Under the pieces are notes generated by a model. The model was given only the letters and a program-made list of their open reading frames with translations. It was not told the origin of the DNA and ran no database searches. A program made the translations under genes and the position numbers. A stretch of DNA of 64,000 nucleotides from Spizellomyces punctatus DAOM BR117 (taxonomy: Eukaryota; Chytridiomycota; Chytridiomycetes; Spizellomycetales; Spizellomycetaceae). Below, in pieces: positions 1 to 11,535 of this stretch (the first letter of the stretch is position 1; each line of letters begins with the position of its first letter). The DNA is taken from the NCBI RefSeq assembly GCF_000182565.1, contig NW_015971537.1:124001-188000 (forward strand), given 5' to 3'.

Positions 1-2640
1 AACGGGAACTGGGAAGGTATGTTCGTATGTATGCGGAGGCGCCATGACAGCCAACCTAAACAGAATTGGCGGGCCGTAGAGGAAACTTTAGCGTTGTTCG
101 GCTGGCCGTCAACAAAACTACTGGTGAAAAATATGCCATCAAAATCATAGGTGGGTTGTTCAAAGCGTGCGGTGGTCTTTACTGCGTCTCATATAAACAA
201 AGACAAAAGACGGATCGCATTTAATGTACAAGCTGAAGAAGCTTTGAAGAGAGAGGTATTGCTTCGCGCCGTCTTGTCTTTCACTGTAATTATCTCAACT
301 TACACAAGGACGTAGGCCGAAGTACTAAAGTCAATTGACCACGTATGTTACCTGTCCCCTTTGTTGTCAACTTTCAAGAATCTGACGGTCCCCCACAGCC
401 CTATATTGTTCGGCTACACGAAGCATTTCAACTCGGCCACCTTTCATACCTTGTCATGGATTTCATTAGCGGCGGGGACTTGTCAAATTATGTATCGGGG
501 CGTGATGTACTCCGAGAAGAGGAAGTTCGACGTCTGTTTCGACAAATGGTGCGTTTTGTAATGCGACTGACTAGAGCGCTCCATTTAAATTTCTTTGCAT
601 GTTTAGGTTGAGGCAGTGCAGGTTTGCATAATTGTGTTTGTGTATGTCTGGACCGTCAGTATAACAACTTTCACGTCTAGTACATACATTCATTTGGCAT
701 CGTTCATCGCGGTTCGTTGCTGGCGTGCTTCCTAATAATATCTCAACCTGTCATCTAACGCTGCCTAATGCAGATCTAAAACCAGAAAACGTCCTGGTTA
801 CAGAGGACAAGTCGCCCACTTTAAAGCTTTCCGATTTTGGGTAAAGTCCACTCGGTTGTGTCAATACTTGATCATCTATATCTCAATCATCGATTATCCC
901 CTGCGTTCTGTCTTTTAGTCTTGCTAAAATGATAGGTTCCGACGAATGCCATACCATATGTGGTACATCGCATTTTCTTCTTTTCGGTGTGGTTGGCGAT
1001 GATAAGTAACATTCTCTAGGAACACCGGAGTACCTTGCCCCCGAAGTGTTCCTATCTGGCAACTATGATTCACGGGTTGATCTCTACAGCCTAGGGGCCA
1101 TTCTATATTTTATGCTGACAGGTAGAAATGCTCGGAGTGACATCATTTATACCTCTTTTGGTTGACAAAAGTATAGGCCAGTCTCCTTCTGAGGTGAATT
1201 TAGAGACAATCGGTGTGGAAGGCTCAAGCTCGAGCCTGCCAAAAGCAATACCCCCTCAAGGTCTACAATTAAATGTTGCTCATGTAGATTAGGATTATAA
1301 CGGTATCTTTCTCTTTCTCAAACAGCGGCAGGGCTGATCAAAGGACTAATGCAGCCAGACCCTGAAAAGAGAACATCCTTGGAGGCTCTAATACGACATC
1401 CATGGATGCTAACGGCACCCCGGACACCAGCCACACCTCATGGTTAGATTCCTTTACCGTTGCTTTCTTGCGTCTAATCCTTCTTAATCTGTTTATGCAT
1501 TTCTGTTAGCTTTCCGGAGACCCGAAGATCGTCCAGTATGGGCTACGTTATCCTCGCAAGAAGGTCCTCCACGTGTCATCAAGATGTTCCGCGATTCCAT
1601 ATCGTTTGGGCGAAGAGAAGGTATGTCGCATTGATCATGTAGAAGAGTCCTTTCGCTAATATGCCTTTTAAAAGACAATGATATCGTTCTTGGCGATCCA
1701 AGGGTGTCTGGTAAGTTTTATACGAGTTGGTTTGCCATAAAACTTGCTGCAATTTCAAATGCTCACATGCGAACATGTCTATCAAGGAACGCATTGTAAA
1801 ATTGTTCGGGAGGGAGGACACGTTCTTCTGCATGATACAAGTGCAAACGGCGTGCGTGTGAATGGGATTCTGGTTGGGAAGGGAAATAGTGCCGAGCTGA
1901 GGCAACGGTAAGAATATGGTATGGCATCGTGTTTAAAGTAAGCGTACGCTAATGGCCTCCTTCTTTTTTCCTTATCCTTATGTAGAGATGTTTTGACATT
2001 AGTGCCAGAAACACTTCATCAATCTGGTAGGAAAGCGACTTATTTCGTCATTGGTCACTCGGAAGCTTATCGCACCTCCCTCTTTTAAATAGCCATGACC
2101 TTCACCTACGCAGAAATGCTGCCCCCATCCGCGAAGCGTAGTCTTTCTCCTCCTGATACTGATGAACATACGAGAAAACAGGCAAGATTAATCGAACTTC
2201 TGAGACTTGCCCGATGAGGAATATCTTAACAGGTCTCACTTCAACAGCAACGCATAAACTCATCGTTTACACTCCAATCTATTAACATCCCGACACTTCC
2301 TCCCATCATCCCTATGAAACCTCAAATGCTTATCGGCCGACGCCCAGACTGTGACATCCTTTTAAATGTCGCTGAAGTCAGTTCTGTCCATTGTCGGCTG
2401 ACGACGAGTAATAATGTCACAACCCTGGAAGATTCTAGTAGTAATGGGACATGGGTGAATGGAACGAAAGTCGGAAAAGGGAATACGACGGTGTTGAAAG
2501 ACGGCGATGAGTTTTTGATTATGAATCCAAAAGCCGCAGGTTTGAACGTGCTTTATGCTATCTTTATCAAAGTCATCTAGCATCACACTTTCCTATTTTT
2601 TACAGATACCAAGATTGGTTTTCGATGCGTATTTAGATAA
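1..2640 (+). CDS. Protein kinase with two C-terminal FHA domains (Rad53/Cds1/Chk2-like), 5' partial
   Basis: A serine/threonine kinase whose N-terminus lies outside the window. Visible exons: 1-16, 80-150, 203-255, 316-342, 399-548, 607-621, 681-711, 774-840, 919-962, 1020-1121, 1177-1260, 1326-1442, 1510-1620, 1675-1710, 1787-1907, 1986-2026, 2114-2181, 2233-2539, 2606-2640; all phases agree (about 498 residues). The kinase core reads [12 protein letters not shown] (glycine loop), YAIKII (ATP lysine), [23 protein letters not shown] and RHPWM. FHA1 follows with [21 protein letters not shown] and [12 protein letters not shown]2 has [17 protein letters not shown] and [12 protein letters not shown] domains bind phosphothreonine, so by family this is a DNA-damage or replication checkpoint CAMK-group kinase. 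Rad53 has FHA-kinase-FHA order; tandem FHAs after the kinase are unusual, and a further N-terminal FHA cannot be excluded. Ends 72 bp before the convergent next gene. Confidence 0.9.
2182..2232 (+). other. GC-AG intron in the FHA kinase
   Basis: Exon 2114-2181 ends in CAG and is followed by GCAAGA, the usual form of the rare GC donor. The acceptor is AACAG at 2232. Splicing here joins the linker to FHA2 in phase 0. Reading through instead reaches a TGA within the intron. Confidence 0.75.
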
Positions 2641-2712
2641 TTTCTATCGCTTGTATTTGTTTATTTAACAGCAAATCATATACTTTGTCCGTTTATGAGC
2701 GGCAGATGGCGT

Positions 2713-3411
2713 CTATCTCTTCGGCTTCCTCCTGCTTCTGCCGAGTCTGCGGTCGCGATGAGCTGATGGTTGTTTATCGAACTGAACTTGGCCTTCTACA
2801 GAAGTGTGGACAGCGTGCCTGCACCGCCACTTTTTCCGTCCTCCTATGTAGCTTTCCATGACCGGTTCCAAAATGTTTGGGACCGTGTGATAAATGTACT
2901 CGACAACGCTATGATGAGATATGGGATCTAGTTCGGAAAGTGGGAAGCGGGGAGAAGGTGTGATCAAGGATGTGGGTTTCTCAATGGACTGCGGGATGCG
3001 AGATGTCACAAAACGAAGATCGTGGCGCTCGCCACTGTTGCTCTCTGCTGGAAAACGATTTGTCAGTCCGAAAATTGCCTGGAATCATCCATGAGAAATC
3101 ATACCAGAACGCAGCTTCATCTCTTTCTTTGGAACTCCCGTTTCCTTCCTCCAGACATCCTTTACCAAACCCATCACATTCGCATTTCCAGCTGGTCCCA
3201 AAGGAACTGGCCGATGTTGAGAGTAAAAGATTGCCTCGGCCATTCGAGCGTCCATCACCCCAGCTTTCTTCCTTGTATATACTCTCTTTACGGGGATCCT
3301 TTCTCCATCTTCTTCTGTTGAGCTGTGAAGGTGTCGCTTGGAGATCGCAGGCTGCAAATGGCAAAATCGTCCAGTAAGCAACGCCAAGCACGTAGATCGT
3401 CGCGACAGCAT
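2713..3411 (-). CDS. Unidentified protein with mitochondrial-type N-terminus
   Basis: Two exons, 3411-3105 and 3047-2713, joined by a GT-AG intron of 57 nt; 213 residues. The N-terminus (MLSRRSTCLALLTGRFCHLQ) is rich in Arg, Ser and Leu and lacks acids until about residue 33, as in a mitochondrial presequence. The middle is Lys/Arg-rich and the tail ends in a strongly basic stretch (RRLGRSRRKPKR). That composition would suit a mitochondrial ribosomal or RNA-binding protein, but I do not recognise the family and assign no function. It converges with the FHA kinase (72 bp gap) and is divergent from Gemin7. Confidence 0.6.
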
Positions 3412-4000
3412 CGTTCGGATGTACGCTCTCTAATGTTTGAGGGAAACCGACGTTGAAGAGTTGCTACATATCTAGGTGCAGCAACATGATAACATGTGGC
3501 GCTTTACACCTCTTTGAAAAAGAAAGACAAACGATCTGAACAGCAAGCAGGCGGTCTTTTGATTGGGTAAGCAGTTGGTGGACGCGATTTTTGACAGCTG
3601 CTACTGGGCGAGGTCAGCGGGCAGCTCATGCTTTGCTGGCGAGAGTCCCTCAAACATGCATGCAGATGTCTAGCATATTACTCCTTGTGAAATGCAGAGG
3701 CGATTGTTGTCTCCCCCAGAAAGTACAACAATATTCATGATTCGTTCGTTGCCGATCACTCTTTTTACAATGCTATGGTACTTCCAACCGGAGTATTGCA
3801 AGCTCATCTGTGCTAACAAATGCACACAGCACATCGTCAGAGTAGAGTACGCAATGAGAAACCAACATGCTCTCGTTCTCGAGTGTTTGTTGTATTTGCA
3901 AAAATATACCAGCTAGACCTTGACCTTGAGGGGAACCCATGTCACCTGACCTGAGATCGTTATAAACTCGTCATGCAGAGATCTCTCAAGATTTTCTGGC
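3412..4000. other. Intergenic, divergent promoter region
   Basis: Lies between the 5' ends of the mitochondrial-type gene (-) and Gemin7 (+). One 74-codon ORF at 3692-3916 shows no family motif and atypical composition, so I do not call it. No tRNA or repeat seen. Confidence 0.5.
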
Positions 4001-4311
4001 ATGGACATCACAGCGGATCTGAGAGGGAAGCTGAGAGAACAATCGCTTCGCTTCTGGTTAGGCATTACAGACCGCACGCCAGAAGCGTCTTTGCATCTAT
4101 ATGATAGGTATGTCCGTTTTTGTTGAAAAAATGCCGTGAAACATGCACCGACAATGATCGCCGATATAGGAATGTGGTGACGGGTAAATTACGGGGAACA
4201 GATTCCACAGCGGAGCTGTTCAATATTAGGGATTTGAAAACTCCTGTTGGTATCTACCCGGAAGCTCAAGTACGGTCAGGCGACGTGCGATATCTTACTA
4301 TTGAGCTGTAG
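4001..4311 (+). CDS. GEMIN7: Gemin7-like protein of the SMN complex
   Basis: Two exons, 4001-4107 and 4170-4311, encode 82 residues; the ATG gives LRGKLREQSLRFWLGI at once. The pattern matches Gemin7: the RxxxLRFWLGI helix and first strand, LYDRNVVTGKLRGTD, then LFNIRDLKTPVGIYPEAQVR and a terminal DVRYLTIEL strand. Gemin7 has an Sm-like fold, pairs with Gemin6 and belongs to the SMN complex that assembles Sm rings on spliceosomal snRNAs. The protein is short (human Gemin7 is about 130 residues) because it lacks the N-terminal extension. The genome is very intron-rich, which fits retention of snRNP assembly factors. Identification rests on motif recall. Confidence 0.8.
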
Positions 4312-4455
4312 AATAGGCTAAGGCAGCGGACCAGTTGGTCCAGCCATTCCAGTAAAGTGAATACATTATACTACATGAAAATGAAGACCGGCCGCCTACG
4401 CAAGCCGAAAGACTGATGTTCCCATCCAAGGACCAGTATCCGCCCTTCCACCACC

Positions 4456-5949
4456 CTACGGTTTACCTCCCTTCTTTCGCACCCCACCTTCAAATCCTGG
4501 TCTTGGCTTTTTGCCCTTATCTTTTTTCCCTTTTGAACCTTTGGGTGCATTTCTGGCTTCTTGTCTCGCCTTCAGGTTCTCCTCTCGCTTTTTCTGTCGC
4601 TCCTCCTGCTCTTTCTTCACCTGCGCTTGTCTGTTACTCCAAGTGGTAGCACTCTTTTCCTTTGATTTTTCCTTTCGTTTCACACTCTTCTTTAGGAGCT
4701 TCAAGTCGTCCTTGACCTTTTCTCCTTCTGCCTGTTTAAGCAGCTTGTTCCATACCGCAGCTTCTTCGATTGTCTCAGCCTTCTCCTTATCCACTTGCTT
4801 CAGCTTTTCCAGCTTTTGTTTCTTTGCTTCAGCCTGTGATAGACGGTATGTCAGTTTTTATGACTCCTTGGACAATTATATCGGTAATTGTAATTCTGAC
4901 CTGCTTTAACTGTCCCGTGAGATCAGTTGGACCTTTCCGCTTCTTTGCCACCTCAGCTATACCAAAGTCAAGCTTGCCAAATGTCACGTCCTCCTTAATG
5001 GCTTTAGAGCCACCGTTCGCTTTGGTGTCCATCTTTGATGGTCCATCAATAGCCATTCCCTGGGGACCCATATGTGAGTTACGTATTTAAATTAAACCAG
5101 TCAGCGTGACATACCTTTGTATCGTCCAACTTTCTTCTCTTTTCCTTCTTCTGTTTGATTCCCTCCTTACGCTCCCGCTTTCGCTTTGCCCGTTTTTCTA
5201 AAATTTCTTGTCTGCTCTTTGGTGCTTCACCATCTACTGTCCCCGTAGGTGCTTTGCGTTTGGTACGAAGCTCTTGAATACGGCTTTTCAGCTTCTCCTG
5301 CAGCTCCACAATCGACCCTGTTGGAAGGGGGGCTAATCCTGATATCCATACGGAGATACGTTATTGGTGCTCTGGGCATGAGACACCTTTACAGCATGGC
5401 AAAACCAACCTTCCATATGATCCACATCGTCAGCAGATGCTGGTTCTCCACCGTCCTCTTGTGCGGCCTCGCTCGTCGCCAGGGTCTCGGTCTGAATGTC
5501 CAATACAGACTTGACGTTCTCAGGGTCCAACTATCACCGAGACATGAAGCGTTACATGCTGTGCGCTCGCATTTCAGCTAATCGCAAGAACAATACCTTT
5601 GCCTTCTTGGCCTTCTTCGTCGCTTCTTTCACTACCTGTTTTGGAGCTTTGTTCTTTTTGTTGTGCATGTACTTTCCGGTCTGCAATCAAAAAACCAATC
5701 GGTCACACTTTCCACCCAGTACGATACTCTCTCTCCGCAGCACTTACAGGCGCATCGTCGTCTCGGGCCAGATAATATTTAGCAGGAATGAGTTCGACGA
5801 GGGAATCAAAGCATTTTCGGTGTTCCGCAAGTCGCTCCTGTACGTAGACTAGTGTCAGAATCCACAACGAACTCCATTACCACTTGCCCAACCCTCCTCC
5901 CCCATACCTGAAGGCCCTCCAAGGAGTATGTCGCTGTTTCTACAGCCAT
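4456..5949 (-). CDS. RRP14: SURF6/Rrp14 ribosome-biogenesis protein
   Basis: Seven exons: 5949-5908, 5837-5748, 5680-5597, 5530-5410, 5317-5115, 5059-4901, 4833-4456; 358 residues. The N-terminus ERLAEHRKCFDSLVELIPAK followed by YYLARDD is the Rrp14 N-terminal signature. The middle has LQEKLKSRIQELRTKRKAP and VTFGKLDFG. The end is a long Lys/Arg/Glu helix (SURF6 domain) with WNKLLKQAEGEKVKDD, RRKE-type repeats, and a PRPGFEGG tail. SURF6/Rrp14 is a nucleolar protein required for 18S and 25S rRNA maturation. Its start is 239 bp from the divergent MSH1 start, so the two genes share a promoter interval. Confidence 0.9.
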
Positions 5950-6188
5950 TGTTTGGCGATTGAACTCAATGAAATCTCGACAAGTCCGCCCAAGTGCGAA
6001 ATAATTCTTTTTGACGTCGTCCCAAAAGGGATTTCATTTAACCAAATGCGGTTACATTGCAACTTTGGCCAAAGCAACGCTGGAAGATCCTCCGCGAAAG
6101 TGTTTGGTGGGAGCTCGTTGAGCTACGATTGATGAACCCATCTGACGCTGGTGGGCCTCTACCTTAGAGCTGTGAGTTAACGCGAGAA

Positions 6189-9100
6189 ATGTTCCCTCGG
6201 AGAGCACTTGTGCGGGCGCTACGTGCCTCGTCGTTGCGGAACTCGTCGTTACTGCTCCCAACCTGTCAAGTCCGGCAAGTCATGAGATGGCAGTCGAACA
6301 CCAGTGTCACCGCGGCGGAGGAGATAAAGAAGCAGCGTAAGAAAACGAGCAAAGTCAGTAAAGCGAAACGCGCGGGAATGAAATCGGTCATTTTACCTCC
6401 ATTGCCATTGGAGCCCATTCCGGTTCTGGTCGATGCAGGAGACGGAACTGGGGCCGAAACGCCAATTCCTACTACCGCTCTTATGGCGGAAATTCAGGAA
6501 ATTCAAGATCGATATCCCGATCACATATTACTGGTCCAAGTGGGAGGGTTTTTTGAGATCTATGACCACCAAGGATATCTGGAAGAAATTGCAGATCTCC
6601 TGCATTTAAAAATTGCGAGACCAAAGAACCAGACAAAAAATCAGCTGAGGTTTGCAGGATTTCCACTGGCGAGATACAAGGATTATGTGGAGCAGCTAGT
6701 CAAGCACGGAAAAACTGTTGCACTGGTCGAACAAGTAGGCAGTGACCTGACGAACAAAACGAAGACAAAAGTGCGCAATGTCACTCGCATCATAACCCCT
6801 GGTACCTTAATAGACGAGGATTGGGTCGAGAGTCGGGAGAACAACTTTCTCTTGTCTGTGACAGCATTGCCTAATTCTGATAAACCAAGCGACTTTGGGC
6901 TCGCCTGGCTAGATGTTTCCACGGGCGATTTCCTGGTGTGCGAGAGCTCCCTCGATACATTCGAAGAGCATCTTTCCCGTATCCAACCAAAAGAAATATT
7001 ATGCGACCGTAGATTACAAGAGACTCATCCCACTCTTATCCAGTCCCTGCGTAACCGAGCAGGTGAATTCCACCTCAGTATGAGGGATACGGAGAAGAAA
7101 GCTGAGGCATATCTGGGCGGCTTGCTCATACAAGAGGATGCTTCTAGGGCGCTTCTCACTGATATGCGTAAGCTGCTGGCTGACTTTTCGCCGCTTCAGG
7201 TGCAAGCGGCGGGTACACTACTTGGATATGTTGCAGAAAATTTCTGTCACCTACCTTCCTTTCCAGCACCTGCAGAGTTTGTCCCGGAGGACGTGATGAG
7301 AATTGATCCTGTAACCCAACAGGCGCTTGAAATTACGCGGACTTTCCGGGACAGGGCACGAAAAGGAAGTCTATTGCACGAGATTGATCGTACCAAAACG
7401 GCTGCTGGATCTCGCATGTTAGCAACCCGTTTAAGTAAGGTTTGACGTGTCTTTTACCAGACTACATACTCGGTGCTAAGGAGACATCTTCCATGTACAC
7501 AGAGGCTCCCTCCATATCCATTGATGAAATTAATCGACGACTGGACCTTGTCGAAGTCTTCTTCAGCGACACTCACTTGTTGGCAGACGTACGAGAGCTG
7601 CTTTCGAACTGTAAAGACGTGGAGAGAGCACTGCAGCGCATTCACCTGGCAAAGGCCACCCCCGGCGATTACCTCAATATCATTGCAACCCTCCGGATGG
7701 CCGATCAAATCTTCCGTCTCTTGGAGAGTAAACAAAATCAGCTGAAAGGTGCTGCCTCTGCTGGTATAATAAAGTCACTTGAAGCGCTTGCGGAAAAGCT
7801 CGGGAGCTGCAGGTCGCTGCTGAATGCCTGCGATGAGATATTTGACGAAAAGTTGCAGGATTTGCAGAAGATAACCGATTTGGAAGCGATTAAAGAGGGA
7901 ATATCTGCAGAGCTTGATGAAAAGAGACGTACTCACCAGGTCCTTAAGCAACAAGAGGAGGCGTACCGAGTAAAGCTAGCACGGAAATATGGTAATAATC
8001 AAATGTATAATTCCATTAATATGGCTAACGCGGTCACAGGCCTAGAGGATAAGTTTAAGATTAGCGCACTTGCAGACCCCAAACTCGGCCCCATACTCGC
8101 TATTCAGGATGTGAGGGGCCCCTCTCGTCTTGCTGTGAAAGCCCGTATCGAAAAAGACTCTCACACAGAACTTTTGGAGCGAGCAAATACTTCAGTCGGC
8201 TTGCGATTTTCACACACAGTGCGTATCTTCCAAGATTCTCATTCAGCCCTGAAGAATATTTGACTCACGAATCCCTAGCACTGGTCCGGACTTTATCGAT
8301 CATTGAACGAGTCTGCTAATGCGCTCCTTGAGATCCAAAAGGACGTATTTGAACGTGCCTGTGGAAGGGTAAGCTTCTGACCCGACTCAATTAGATTGAG
8401 TACGGACCGTTCACACGCATTTTTAGATCAAAGCACACACCTTGCCGTTCATTGAAACCTGCAGAACAATCGCTGAAATCGACGTAGCTTCTGCTATAGC
8501 AGCCCATGCTCAAGAGTGTGGATACACAAGACCGGTGGTCACCGAAGAGTGAGTGTTCCAGTCTACTTGGATGAACCGTCACCAGGCAAAATCTAATTTG
8601 AGTATCATCTTAGACTTGTGCATGATGTGAGAGGTGATGCGAGATGGATTCAAAACGTTATTGCAGAAGCTCAAATAGATGCACCATTACAGGTGGTAGA
8701 CACCCCGTAGTGGAACGAGCTCAGACGTACCGAGAATCAATGGTAAGAACAAGTTGCAATCGTGTATTGAGTTAATTAATTGACACAGTTTGTTACAGTA
8801 TGTAAAGAATGATTTCTATATTGGCGGCGACCAGCGTTTGTGGCTCCTCACTGGGGTAATTCTCACCTCTAAATGTGACCCCTTCTCCGCGTAAGGTCCT
8901 AACATATTCTTGCTTTCCGATCAGCCGAATATGGGTGGGAAGAGCACGTTCCTAAGACAAAGGTGCGTAAGCAGTAGAGATTCCAGTGATCAGTCGCGAA
9001 TTGTGTGTTAAACTCTTGGGTGTGCCATAACAGCGCTCTACTATCCATCCTTGCGCAAACCGGTTGTTACGTGCCAGCGTCATCTGCCCGCCTTGGGATT

Positions 9101-9945
9101 GTCGATAAAGTTTTCTCAAGAGTCGGTGCTTCTGACGATCTTGCGGCTCATCAGTCAACGTTCATGGTAGGATACTACGCTCTGTTGGGCATGATAAAGT
9201 CCGGGTAGTTGACCATATTCTTCGCTGTAGGTCGAGATGCGAGAAACTGCGACCATTCTCAAAAACGCAACAGAGAAAAGCTTTGTAAGTCAGCAAATGG
9301 AGGTATACTGCTGTCGTGACAATATGGAGGTTTAATATCATCGATTCGTTTTGTACTAGGTGATTATGGATGAAATTGGCCGTGGAACATCTACGAACGA
9401 TGGTTTTGCTATCGCACACGCCACACTTGTCTATCTGCATCAACACTCAAAGTGCCGAGGAGTATTTGCCACTCACTATCATGAACTGGCGGCACGGGTA
9501 CAGGATGACCAAACCCAGTCCCTTGATGCGGTCAAGTGCTATCAGACCGCGGTCTTGGCAGATGATGTACGGCGCCTGCACCTGAGGCTCGAGAACAAAC
9601 ATTTGCACTAACCGGCCCATATCACGTTTAGAAAGGGCACCTCATTTACACATACCAGCTCCAGCCTGGTGTCATGACTCAAAGTCACGGCATCGATTGT
9701 GCCCGTGCAGCAGGTAAGATACGGTGGAGTGTTTATTCCTACCTTTGAAACTTCACCAATGTAACAACGGGCATTGGTCACTTGCAGGTCTGCCAGAACA
9801 AGTAATAGCATCGGCCACGACGTTCTATCAACAGCTTGAAAACGAGCAACGCATAAAAGATCGATTATGGAGAGACTGGCAGAATCAGCAATCTTCAATG
9901 GGCACCGGAGAAGCTGACGCCGCTTACCAAGCAACAATGAGCTGA
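6189..9945 (+). CDS. MSH1: Mitochondrial MutS homologue MSH1
   Basis: Thirteen exons: 6189-7434, 7503-8218, 8279-8368, 8427-8548, 8614-8633, 8693-8742, 8799-8855, 8925-8962, 9034-9166, 9231-9284, 9360-9566, 9632-9713, 9788-9945; 990 residues. The first 40 residues are basic and acid-poor (mitochondrial presequence). The mismatch-binding domain carries the Phe-X-Glu motif in VGGFFEIYD (F121, E123). The clamp/lever region follows, then [10 protein letters not shown], Walker [13 protein letters not shown] (residues 768-779), [34 protein letters not shown] (Walker B) and [12 protein letters not shown]1 maintains mitochondrial DNA. Several exons are tiny (20, 38 and 50 nt). Confidence 0.95.
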
Positions 9946-10406
9946 TTGCGCTGGGCTGATACGAAGCTATTCTCATGATGATCGGCCATAATGATCATGT
10001 TAAAATAAACTGTTTTATACGTATTTTACCTCAGGCTTGTATATATAGGTGGCATCTTGCTCTAGTTCCGATTCGTAGGGTAGATTTTACTATGAAAAGA
10101 TTATCGATATGTCAAATAACTATCGCTCTGTTTCTTTCCAGGCGCTCTTTCTTCTGTTCGTTATCATTTCGCAACGCAACTCTAACTAACTAGAGAGGCT
10201 GGTGTGCCCAAATGGCCGGGCACGGAGAAGTGGACCGGGTCAAGCGAAAGGTTGCATCGCGAAATCGGCGAGGATGAAAATCCGGGCAGGGATATATTTC
10301 TATGCGCCCACTGTACATTCTAATAATATGCCGTGTCCCATCATGTAGGGCCGTATCACATCGCCAATCCATCATTTTATGGCGAAACTCAAATTGACGT
10401 GTCATT
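9946..10406. other. Intergenic between convergent MSH1 and SNARE genes
   Basis: No coding signal in any frame beyond short uncharacteristic ORFs. Likely holds the 3' UTRs of both genes. Confidence 0.5.
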
Positions 10407-11535
10407 TTATACCATGATTATTAGAATGATGAGAATGATTAAAACCACAACAAGTATCAGTATTGTCCACTGCTGTTTCGTATCTAGAGGTGAGGGCGGT
10501 TAAAACACAGCATATGATATCAACCAGAGCAAGGCAACGTATCGATCATACCCGCGTTAGCTTTGATGAATTCTTGCATGCGTCGCATGCCTAATTGCAG
10601 TTTGCCTGCAGTTGTATCTACACCCGATTCAAGATCTACCAAAAGTCTAATAGCGACATGCCACTCAGCTTCTCGATGAGAAAGATATATCTACCAAGTT
10701 GAATATGCTTACCCTGTTTGATCATCCAGCTCGCGCCCCATTACTGAAGCAATTTCCTTTAAATTGCCCACAGTGTCCAATACTCCGTCCAACTGTTCGT
10801 CTTGATGCTGCATCAGCACCTGCTGTTGCTGTGCTTCGCGCTCAATAAATCGTTGATTTGAGAGTTGGTAATCTTCTTGAGTGCGTCCATACGGGGCGGT
10901 CGTTTTGACGGATTTTTTAGTCTGCAAGAGCGTCTGGCAGAGTACATCAAAAGTTGTCCAGGTGTCATTTTATGAGGACAAGATTGTTGGGTGCGCGGAT
11001 TTACATACCTCTCGTGCTTCCTTGTCGATCTTTTTTGCTGTTGAGGGATTCACAACCGCCGAACGCATGTCCTATCGCAAAATGATACAAAAATTAGCAA
11101 GATGCTCTATTTGGCGAGGTTCATGGCCACGGTTGTCGTCTAGAATGCACCCTCCGCCCACCCACCTGGATGGTCTTGCGCGTCCGCGCAATAAAGTCTT
11201 TTCGTTCCCCAATTTCTCGAACATCTAATCTGAACTTTGCTGGGTTGGCTTCCACAATGTCTATTGTCTCCTGAAGAGCTTTTAGGTCCTCGTCAATGTC
11301 CAGCAGCGCTTCCCTCAATCCTTCCGACTCTCGTCGAAAACTCTCCGCGGATGCTGAAGTGTCAGGTGCGTTGAGTAGTTCATTCCAGTGCCTGTACAGT
11401 TTTGTAGTATTCTCGACATTGATCTCAACCTCACTAGATTGGTAAATATGGGTTATGACGAGGTATAACCTTGGAAGCGTTTTGGCAAAAGTTGAAGCGT
11501 TACTCTTTGAGCGCAAAGTACGGGTCTTCCGCCAT
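10407..11535 (-). CDS. TLG1: Syntaxin-6/Tlg1-type Qc-SNARE
   Basis: Six exons: 11535-11504, 11433-11166, 11071-11009, 10921-10713, 10646-10552, 10483-10407; 247 residues. It starts MAEDPYFALKDEVEINV, the syntaxin-6 N-terminus. The N-terminal helical bundle has LYRHWNELL, LKALQETIDIVEANPAKF and ERKDFIARTR, hallmarks of syntaxin 6/10. The SNARE helix includes QHQDEQLDGVLDTVGNLKEI and RELDDQTG, whose Gln fits the zero layer. A C-terminal hydrophobic anchor of about 20 residues follows KQQW. Syntaxin 6/Tlg1 works in fusion between endosomes and the trans-Golgi. The final 77-nt exon encodes the membrane anchor. Confidence 0.93.

Noticed and set aside
345-611. 88-codon ORF in the kinase region
   Set aside because: Only its middle (399-548) is a true exon; the ends are flanking intron sequence.
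3692-3916. 74-codon ORF between the mitochondrial-type gene and Gemin7
   Set aside because: No family motif, many Cys/Met/Tyr residues in a random pattern, and it lies in a divergent promoter interval.
4511-4909. Phe/Ser-rich 132-codon + strand ORF
   Set aside because: Antisense of the Lys-rich SURF6 C-terminus.
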